Shown here in pieces: positions 56,380 through 64,000 of a stretch of DNA of 64,000 nt. The stretch comes from Brasenia schreberi. Its lineage: Eukaryota > Streptophyta > Magnoliopsida > Nymphaeales > Cabombaceae. A program made the position numbers and the translations under genes. Numbering within the stretch: position 1 is the stretch's first letter; each line of letters opens with the position of its first letter. The stretch spans positions 13,507,501 through 13,571,500 of the forward strand of contig JAYKKT010000079.1 in NCBI GenBank assembly GCA_036023115.1. Direction: 5' to 3'. The notes below the pieces were generated by a model, which did no database searches, was not told where the DNA came from, and saw only the letters and a list, made by a program, of their open reading frames with translations.

Positions 56380-56730
56380 TTAATATTGATGTGAATGTAT
56401 GGCATAAATGCCTTGGGCATATAAGAGGTGGTGAATATACCTCTGCAAAATTTATGAAATTCTGTAAAAACTTTGGTATTACAAAGCAAAATACAATGCC
56501 TATAATACCTCAATAGAATGATATAGCTAAAATATATAACATAACCTTACTAAATATGATAAGGTCAATGTTAATTGATACCTCTTCACCAAGGATATTT
56601 TGAAGAGAAGCAGTAAGTACAACGGTATACATACTTAATAGAGTACAATATAAGGTTGTATTCACTACACCATATGAGATGTGGTTTGGAAGAAAACACA
56701 ACCTAGGTCATCTCATGAGGTGAAAATCTA
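56380..56730 (+). pseudogene. copia integrase with internal deletion (relic)
   Basis: It starts with VWHKCLGHI (zinc domain) and jumps at once to RGGEYTSAKFMKFCKNFGI, with the DD of the core lost, then ILNRVQYKVVFTTPYEMWFG, the conserved end. Several stops are present. Confidence 0.8.
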
Positions 56731-56809
56731 TTGCACATGTAAAGATCCTTGGTCAGTTTAGAGATAAGATAGATAGTAGGTCTTTAAAATGTATATTTAT
56801 CAGAAATTG

Positions 56810-57673
56810 AATACATTAAGAAAACTAGGTTTGGGAATTGACTGATTTGCTAAAATCAAGGAAAGCCATAAGCTATAAATGGGTTTTCAAATGAAATATA
56901 AGGTTGATGATTAAATCGGAAAGTTTAAATCAAGGTTGATTGCAAATAGTTTTTTGCAAAAAGAGAGGATAGATTATGTTGAGACATATTATCTTGTTGT
57001 AAAATTTGCATCCACAAGGATAATCCTCACAATGTCTACACATTATGATTTGGACTTACATCAGTTAGATATAAAAAAAACTTTTTTAAACTGAGATTTA
57101 GATGAAATCATATACATGCAGCAACCTGAAGGATATATAGTTGAAAGCCAAGAAGATAAAGTATATAGGTTGAAAAAATCTTTATATGGCTTGAAACAGT
57201 CACCTCGTCAATGATATTTGACTTTTCAAAATGTCATTATAGAACTTGGGTTTGTGGCTAATGAGCTTGATAATTGTGTATATGTCTTGAACAATAGGAG
57301 CCACTTTGTCATCTTATCGTTATATGTAGATGACATATTGTTGACTAGGAATGACAATAAGATGATTGTCAAAATCAAGTCATGGTTAAACTCAAGGTTT
57401 AAAATGAAGGATATGGTGGAAGCATCCTATATCCTCGGTATAAAGATCTCTCGAGATAGAAAATCTAAACTCTTATGCCTAAGTCAGGAGAGATATATTA
57501 ACTATATCCTAAAGAAGTTCAAAATGGGTGAATGCAAGTCTGTTATTACACCCGTTGTAAAAGAAGTCAAACTAAGTAAGGTTGATTGTCCTAGTGAAGG
57601 AGATGATAAGTCTAACATTACTTATGCACAAGCTATGGGTAGCTTGATGTATGCTATGTTGTGTAAGACTTGA
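56810..57673 (+). pseudogene. copia reverse transcriptase (relic)
   Basis: SLYGLKQSPRQ precedes a stop at 57212-57214; from 57218 it is open for 151 codons with VILSLYVDDILLTRND (catalytic YVDD at 57323-57334), VEASYILGIKISRDRK and ERYINYILKKFKM. Upstream, 56880-57170 carries LHQLDIKKTF and YMQQPEGYIV in broken frames. Confidence 0.9.
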
Positions 57674-57768
57674 TATCAGCTTTGTTGTTTGTCTTGTGAG
57701 TAGATATCAAAGTAATCTTGGATAGCGGCATTGGATAGCTATAAAAAGGATTTTAAGATATCTGAAAG

Positions 57769-58335
57769 TTGAAATTGTGTTTTCAAGCAGATGAATTGAA
57801 AGTGGTAGGATACTCAGATGCTTACTTTGTTGTAAGCAAAGATGACAACAAATCAACCTCGGGACAAATATTCTTATTTGGAGGTGTTGTTGTTTTTTGG
57901 GTATGTAAGAAAAAAGGTTGTGTAATATTCTATACACAAGAAGCTAAGTATGTGGCTTGCTATATAGCTGCGATGAGTGCCATTTGGATAAGCTGCTTCA
58001 TACGAGATTTGAAGTTGGAGATAACCGACAAGCCAATTGTGATTTAGTGTGACAATAATGTAGCAATTACTCTTATCAAGAGTGAAGCTGACAACTCTAA
58101 CAACAAGCTTGTAATGATTAAATACCACTATGTTCATGATATGGTTATGAAAAAGGAAATATCCATCTCATACATGCCATCTCATGATATGTTGGCAAAC
58201 CCCTTGACTAAAGGCATAGCAGAGGATCTTTGCTCAAAATATGTTGCAAACATGGGTTTGAGTTATTTAATACTGTGGTTGATAGCTTTGTCACTTGAAA
58301 TGAAGCAAGGAAAGTGCAACCGATCCATCTTGTAA
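57769..58335 (+). pseudogene. copia RNase H (relic)
   Basis: VVGYSDAYFVVSKDDNKSTS, TQEAKYVACYIAAMSAIWI and, after a stop at 58045-58047, CDNNVAITL carry the three acidic positions. IKYHYVHDMVMKKEISISYM and ANPLTKGI form the usual end. Confidence 0.9.
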
Positions 58336-58688
58336 TGTTTCCATTGTTCGTATTATTTGCTTTGACTGATCACATAAGTCACTTCAAATGTTTAACTATA
58401 AACCCAACAAGATTGCAACCCCATGCTATCCTTACCTATCTTGCATACTTATCTTTTCGTATTTCCTTCCACTGATACTTTTCATCTTGAGAGTGATCAC
58501 TTCTTCTCATGTTGCCTAAAATATATATATATACCTTTCTCTAACCAAGGATTGGTTTGTTTTGCATGAGGTTATGTGAGTTAATGGGCTCATTCTATTA
58601 GTAGGGCTCTATTTCTTATTCCATTCGTAGAGCTTTAATGCTTCTGTTTTATGTCCAAGTGAGCTTGTACGTGTTTTACTTTTGTTAT
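58336..58688. other. spacer between the copia element and element C
   Basis: No gene or repeat recognised. A TA run lies at 58527-58540. Confidence 0.4.
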
Positions 58689-60240
58689 TGTAAGCACCCG
58701 AAAATCCCACGACTTTCTAAAAAAATACTTGGTTTACAAAAGTAGCCCCAAAGGGCCATTTTGAGTTTGGAAACCTAGGAGCCTTCCAAAAACCCTATAC
58801 ATATTCGAAAACATATACGTACTGTTTTAAACTCTATACATATTACTTTTAATCCTGTAAATAGTGTTTTGAAGCCCTTTATCAAATAGCAGTTTTGAAA
58901 CCCGGGCTAAGCCCCATTTTCTCAAAAGCCAAAGGAAAATAGGTGGAGCATGCGAAGACGACACCGGATCCAGAAACAGCCCAGTAAGCCGGTCACGAAG
59001 GCCAATACCAAAAGCAGCTTCAGAAGTCTGTTCTGAAGCCCAAAAGAGCAACCTGGCCTGATGAAAATCAAGTTTAAAAGGCGAAAGGAAGGCCTAGGGC
59101 CCGCACATATCGTTCGCCTCAAGAAGCCAAGAAGGACTATCCAAAGAAATTTTGATTTAGATCTAGACCATAAATATCCAGATCCAAATCCATATAGTGA
59201 ATAGTGGTTGGATTTGGATTGGATCTAAATAGTGTTTGGATTGGATCGAATCTTGACCAAAATATCCAGATCCATATCCATAAAAATGTTGGATTTGGAT
59301 CGAATACGGATCTCAAAATATCTGAGATCCAAATCCAAATCCAAATAGTATTTGGATTTGGGTTTGGATCCCTATCTCAAACCAAAATCCAAGACCCACC
59401 TCAAATGCCTATAAATAGAGGTGAGGGGGTCCATTACAAGGGGTTCATGTGAATTGGAAGGAAGGAGAGAGAAGGTCCAAGGTGAGTGTTTAGTGCTTTA
59501 TTTTATTTTAGGGTTTTAATTGTGGGTTAGTGTAGGGTTAGTCAAGGGCTGCCCCACCCTAATTGAATGGCTGAAATTGCTTGGACAAAGAGGTTTAAGG
59601 TGGCTGATTGGAGCTTACGCACACCTTAAACCGGCATTAAGAGGTAAGCCCCCTAATACACCCTAAACCATTCTTCTTAACTCCTCTAAACCATCCTAAA
59701 CCCCCCTCAACCGACCTCACCTAATCCTACTTAAACCCACCTAAGACCCTAATCGACTCCACCTAAGACCCTAATTGACTCCCACCTAAACCCCCGGCCA
59801 CTCTAATCCTACCCGCTCCCGCGCCGCACACCCTATAGGTGCCCCGCGTGCCTGGCGCACACCCTGCTCCCTCTCTGCCTTAGCGCCTACAACAGGCGCC
59901 TAGCGCCCATCACCCACCTACCGCCTGACCTGCCGCAGCCGACCTCCACCGCCTCACCTTCCGCCGCCTTCCCAACCGACCAACACCCTACCTGCCACCA
60001 CTACCATGCCGCAGCCACCACCAGCCATGACCTCTCGCCTACCATCCCAACTCCACATCATACCCCAACCGAACCCCTCCTAGTTCCATCACCCCACCTA
60101 CCTAGTATCGTGACCCTTAGCTCCCATACCACCTATTCCATACCCTCCGCACCATACAAAATCCCATCCGTGACCCATATCATCCCATACCCAACCGAAC
60201 CCAACCTCAGTCGTGACCTATCTCATACCCATAGCATTGA
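58689..60240 (+). repeat. 5' LTR of element C, 3' part apparently missing
   Basis: It begins TGTAAGCACCCGA and shares with 4256-5800 the blocks GCCCCAAAGGGCCATTTT, the GGATTT repeats, a TATA box (TATAAATAG, 59410-59418) and the CCTAAACC tract (59650-59770). No TCTACA end, tandem 110-bp repeat or primer-binding site follows; within 1.6 kb the sequence is gag. The right border is approximate. Confidence 0.75.
59410..59418 (+). promoter_or_regulatory. TATA box of element C LTR
   Basis: TATAAATAG precedes a short GAGGTGAGGGGGTCC leader. Confidence 0.55.
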
Positions 60241-60254
60241 AGCATGTCAAGTCC

Positions 60255-61560
60255 TGGCTCCCAAGAAGTGTCTATCCATGGCTCATGCACATCAAGTTCT
60301 CACTCTAGGAGGTTTTCGAAAAATTGAAACAAAATAGAGGAAATCGAGGATTTGAGAAGGGACTTGGAGGCCAAAATCGTTGCTCTTAGCCAAGAGGCTG
60401 AAGCAACTGATTCGTGTTCGTCATATGGTGAACCAAAGGCCAAAAAAAGATTTGAAAAAACTCACAAAAACAAGGAGACCTCCGCAATGAAAGGCAACCA
60501 ACACCACGAATCCTTCACTCACAAGGATCGTAAGACCCTACAGCAGTTGCTGAAAGGGCAAAACAAAGAGAAAAGGAACTACGCCCTGTCTGACTTTTTG
60601 CCTTTAGACTACGAAATAGACAGTGATGATGAAATACGAATTTCCATTGGTATGATGGCACGGGAGACCCTAGGTCTCACTTGCAACTTTTCTCTCGTCG
60701 AGCCCATAAGAAAAAGAAGGACTATGAAATGGGTGTATTGGTTCCCTTTATCCCTCAAAGGCACAACTGCCAAATGGCTGGCTTCCTACGACCTTAGCCA
60801 GTTCACTACTTTTGAAGAGTTAGCGAACTGCTTTATGTAGAGATTCTCGCATAACGTAGAAGTCACGCCCACTTTAAACACATTAAGGGATGCGAAGTAG
60901 GGCATGAATGAAGATGTGCATACATTTATCGTTCGATGGAAGTCTCTCCTTCGATAAGTGTGAGAACCTATATCCGAAGGATGCGCAGTCATGGTCATCC
61001 TGGATAACTTTCAAAATGAATTAAAAACCCTTCTTTCCCTATACGAAATCTCAACTTTCCACAAGTTGATAAAAAAAGCATCTCTTTTCGAAACGAATTT
61101 GAAGAAAGGGGTTTATGATCACTTGTGGAAAGGGAGCGTGGTTTCGAAAACTTGCTTGGAGAAGCCCAACACTTATGGACTACCCACCATGGATAAAGGG
61201 GCAAAGCCCCACAAAATCGCCAATGTTCGGGTGGATCTAAGCATAGCAACCACTTCAAAGAATCTTTATGGTTTTGAAAATCGAAAAGACAAAAAAATCC
61301 AAAAAACATTTGAAAAACGGGAGTACACTCCGCTGGGGCAACCTGTGTCGGAGGTCCTAGACCTCCTACTCGCCCAAGGCATGATTGAACTCCCAGAAAT
61401 TCCAAAGGGAATCACTTCCAAAGGAAGGTTTCTAAACCGATTCTGCAAGTATCATCGGCTCAAAGGTCATAATACGAAGCAGTATTTTTCCCTCCTTAAC
61501 AAAATAGAGAACTTGATAGCAGAAGGCCGGCTTCAAGTCATTGAGGAACTAGAGATTGCC
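60255..61560 (+). pseudogene. gag of element C
   Basis: 60352-60840 is open and ends in the capsid core (FPLSLKGTTAKWLASYDLSQ, FTTFEELANCFM). The core goes on past stops at 60838-60840, about 60898 and 60958 (NEDVHTFIVRWKSLL). From 60991 the frame is open again (LLSLYEISTFHKLIKKASLF) and reaches a zinc-knuckle-like FCKYHRLKGHNTKQY near 61440, where the last Cys is Tyr. This would be the capsid protein. Confidence 0.88.
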
Positions 61561-63102
61561 CAAGCTATCTTTAAAGAACCCTTCCTCAAACACACAAGTA
61601 CCAGTGGGAAGGGCAAAGAGGTATGTGCTCTCACAATTTCGAAGAGTCTAGCGTATGCATATAAGTCTGGTTTTTCTACTTGTGTATCTACTCTCATACT
61701 TCATAAAAAATCCGCCCAAGTAGTCATCCGGGGACCACCAAGAGTTCCATCCCCGGTTAAACCAGTTTTGAGAATTCAAGGTACTCCAAAACACTCAATT
61801 AGAGCCATGTTAGGTGCGAACCCTAGGTTGATCATGGGGGAGGTGACCAGGTTTGGAAGGATCTATCAACTCCCACATCTGCAAAATGTTGTCAGTGTAC
61901 CTGGCCCTTCAAAAGCATATATTCCTAGAGTTTTGCCGAAAGCGGACACAGGAAAAGTCGTTTTAACTTTGTATGATTTCGAAAACCATCTTTCAAAGAT
62001 TCCCATTAACATATTCATCCTAGAGCTGATACAAACTTTGCTTAGGCATAGACTCGTGTTAGAGAAAATTCTAGAAAGAGCCAAGGTTAGCTCGAACATA
62101 ACCCCTGAATCCTTGTCCAACCAAGTGGCGTTCATAGGAGCGAAAATGCCTATCGTGTTCTCGGAAGAGGATCTAAAAAAACCCTACGAGTCCCACAACC
62201 AAGCCCTACATATCGAGATGGTTTTGAATCACCACTCTCTGGATAGGTGCCTAGTCGATGGGGGAGGAGGGCTCAACATCCTTCCACTTCACGTAGCATA
62301 CCAAATCGGAGTCACCTTGACATCCGTAAGCTCAAGTCCCATCATAATCACTAGATATGATGGGAATGCGTCAAGACCTCTAGGATCCATCGAACTCCTC
62401 ATAGAAACGGGAGGGATAGCACACATGGGGGTGTTCCATGTCTTGGACATCCACCCCCACTATAACCTATTATTGGGAAGGCCCTGGATACACAGCCTAT
62501 GTGTTGTGCCATCCACCTTCCATAGGTGTGTCAAAATCTCTTTCGGGGACTAAATAGTAGTGATCCTAGGTGAGAGTCACCCACAGCTTCAGGGAATCAT
62601 GAATTCCCCCTACTTGTCGAGTTTCCAGGACCACGAGGCCAACATGGGGCAGACCTTGGTCGAGCCACTAAAGCTCACACTTAAAAACCCTAGGAAGGTT
62701 GTGTATGTCAAAGGGCCGCCCAAAGCTAACCCCCTCAAAACCCTGACTATCCTAGGAAAGGCCAAGAGTTACCCATTTCCAAAACCCCTAGACAAAAAGC
62801 CTTATGTGCATAACATAGATGACAGCAAGTTCCAGGACCACGACTTGTATGAAAATTTTTCTAAAAACAAAAAGTCATGGAACATGCTGTTGAATATGGG
62901 TTATATGCCATACAAGAGTCTAGGGGCACAAAATCAGGACCTCATAGAGCCCATATTGCCCAAGGCCAACCCAAGACGATATGGGATCGGCTATACTCCT
63001 ATCATAGCACCAGAGCCACCCCTTGTGACCACCTGGGTCAAGGGTGCCCTGGAACCTATCTTAGAAGAAACCTACGATTTAGACTTCCTGTTTAGAGTCT
63101 AA
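61561..63102 (+). pseudogene. aspartic protease region of element C
   Basis: The frame from 60991 runs on to 62553. The protease core CLVDGGGGLNILPLHV has its Asp codon at 62257-62259, followed by GVFHVLDIHPHYNLLLGRPW. A TAG at 62551-62553 interrupts it; the same frame then continues at 62560-63102 (ILGESHPQLQGI; NMLLNMGYMPY) and ends with a stop matching 1628-1630 of element A. Only one stop separates 520 and 180 codons, so this is the best kept coding part of the element. Confidence 0.9.
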
Positions 63103-63111
63103 CTTGTGGCG

Positions 63112-63124
63112 TTTTCCTTTGTAG
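63112..63124 (+). promoter_or_regulatory. splice-acceptor-like site before the polymerase region
   Basis: TTTTCCTTTGTAG is a good polypyrimidine-AG acceptor ten bases after the protease stop. An A-rich linker follows, with RT in another frame. It fits the known Ogre intron between protease and polymerase, but no donor was identified. Confidence 0.5.
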
Positions 63125-64000
63125 GTATGATGGAAGATCCCTTTCAAATAAAAAAACAAAAAAATTAGAAAAACTCGAAATCCAAAAACATTTCAAAAAA
63201 TTGTAAAAGCCAAAAATACTTGAAAATGAAAAACTCGAAAAAAGAGTGGTTTGTATAGTTCCCAAAATTCTCTCTTTACAAAAACACAAAAAAATAAAAA
63301 ATCTACAAAATTCCCAAAAGATTTTGTATATAGTTGCTCCTGGTAAAAACTTGGAAAAAGCCAAGGATTTCGAAAGAAATGTTGTCTTCATAACAAGACC
63401 AAAAATTTCGAAACCCGTAGAAACCCCAAGTCAAAAACTAGGTATTTTTAAAATCCATGCATCAAATTCCCTAGGACCTACAGACCTCAAGAATGATCAA
63501 AACCCGGAAGTGGATCCCCTTAAGGAAGATCCCACTTCTGAGCTCCCAAAATTTCATAAAATTCTCGATTTTGAAAAACCCTTGAATTCAGCAGGAGGAG
63601 ATTTCATAGAGATAAACTTAGGGAGTGATTCAAAGCCCAAACTCATTAAGGTAAGCGCATGTTTGCATGAGCATGAAAGATCATCATTCATTGTATTTTT
63701 GAAAACCTACTTAGAAGTGTTTGCATGGACATACGAAGACATGCCGGGTATAGACCCACAAGTTGTAGAGCATCGTCTTTCCTTAGATGCGGATGTAAAA
63801 TCCATAAAGCAAAAGGGAAAATACATCCGAGGGAAAATACATCCGAACGTACACTCACAAGTCAAAGAGGGTTTAGAAGATCTATTAAAAGCGAGATTTA
63901 TAAAACTCATTGCGTACTCTGATTGGTTGTCAAATATCGTTGTTGTTCGAAAAACCAATGGAAAAATTCGAATATGCATCGATTTCAGAAACCTAAACAA
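63125..64000 (+). pseudogene. A-rich linker and reverse transcriptase start of element C
   Basis: 63125-63560 is A-rich with several stops. From 63600 the frame is open: LHEHERSSFIVFLKTYLEVF, AWTYEDMPGIDPQVVEH, SQVKEGLEDLLKARFIKLIA, SDWLSNIVVVRKTNGKIRI, and it leaves the window at IDFRNLN. A 16-bp tandem duplication (63815-63830, 63831-63846) lies in the linker to the fingers; it offsets a 4-bp shortfall against element A so that the frame is kept. Confidence 0.88.

Larger units (their letters stand above)
55141..58335 (+). mobile_element. Ty1/copia retrotransposon, decayed, with integrase deletion
   Basis: The order is gag, protease, integrase, reverse transcriptase, RNase H, which is the Ty1/copia order. 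Stops and frameshifts occur throughout. No confirmed LTR pair. Confidence 0.88.
58689..64000 (+). mobile_element. Ty3/gypsy Tat/Ogre-type element C, continues past window end
   Basis: It has a 5' LTR of the same family as the solo LTRs, then gag, protease, the A-rich linker and the start of reverse transcriptase, colinear with element A. Stops occur in gag and after the protease. It is better preserved than A in gag-protease. Confidence 0.92.

Noticed and set aside
1..64000. Endogenous pararetrovirus sequence
   Set aside because: All RT-bearing segments have the domain order of Ty3, Ty1/copia or RTE elements, and no movement-protein or coat-protein motif of caulimovirus type was seen.

Overview
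The window is nuclear DNA from a flowering plant. The evidence is spliced genes with GT-AG introns (a polygalacturonase and a TCF25-like gene), Ty3/gypsy elements with two RNase H domains, Ty1/copia, hAT and RTE-type LINE relics, and long AT-rich stretches without open frames. The species cannot be named from the sequence. Almost everything except two host loci is transposon-derived, so this is a repeat-rich island with nested insertions. I found no CRISPR array, no prokaryotic operon, no rRNA and no convincing tRNA.

Layout. 1-8644: a decayed Tat/Ogre-type Ty3 element A on +, split between its second RNase H and integrase by a 3.3-kb solo LTR (4256-7530, target duplication ACTGG). 9068-9236: a LINE scrap. 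9238-17309: the left arm of an inverted duplication. It holds an antisense truncated LTR, an old Ty3 element B on +, and a nearly full-length RTE LINE (13308-16587, 17-bp target duplication). 17310-19015: more LINE scraps. 19596-24103: 3' exons of a TCF25/NULP1-like gene, with a frameshift and an old LINE in its last intron. 25866-29692: duplicated promoter-like DNA and an apparently intact four-exon polygalacturonase (GH28). 30965-32748 and 38760-40640: direct repeats, probably LTRs of element B. 32749-37640: the right arm, element B on the minus strand carrying a solo LTR (34935-37401, target duplication CATAC). 42171-43005: the 3' part of a second polygalacturonase, a pseudogene. A SINE-like insertion, itself entered by a non-autonomous LTR element (43030-47291), separates it from its 3' flank. 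47560-54140: mostly unassigned, with two more polygalacturonase-promoter-like blocks and a hAT relic. 54142-58335: a decayed Ty1/copia element. 58689-64000: element C, a Tat/Ogre element of the same LTR family as the solo LTRs, leaving the window inside reverse transcriptase.

History. The two arms carry the same LTR insertion at the same target (GTATG/CATAC), so they are copies of one already nested block. The LINE entered the left arm later; its target is empty in the right arm. The polygalacturonase locus looks like a former tandem family of which one member survives intact. I did not find a wholly new molecular system. The most informative signals are the dated nested structure, the polygalacturonase promoter blocks, the LINE frame that runs into its own tail, and the conserved stop plus acceptor-like site between protease and polymerase regions of the Tat/Ogre elements.
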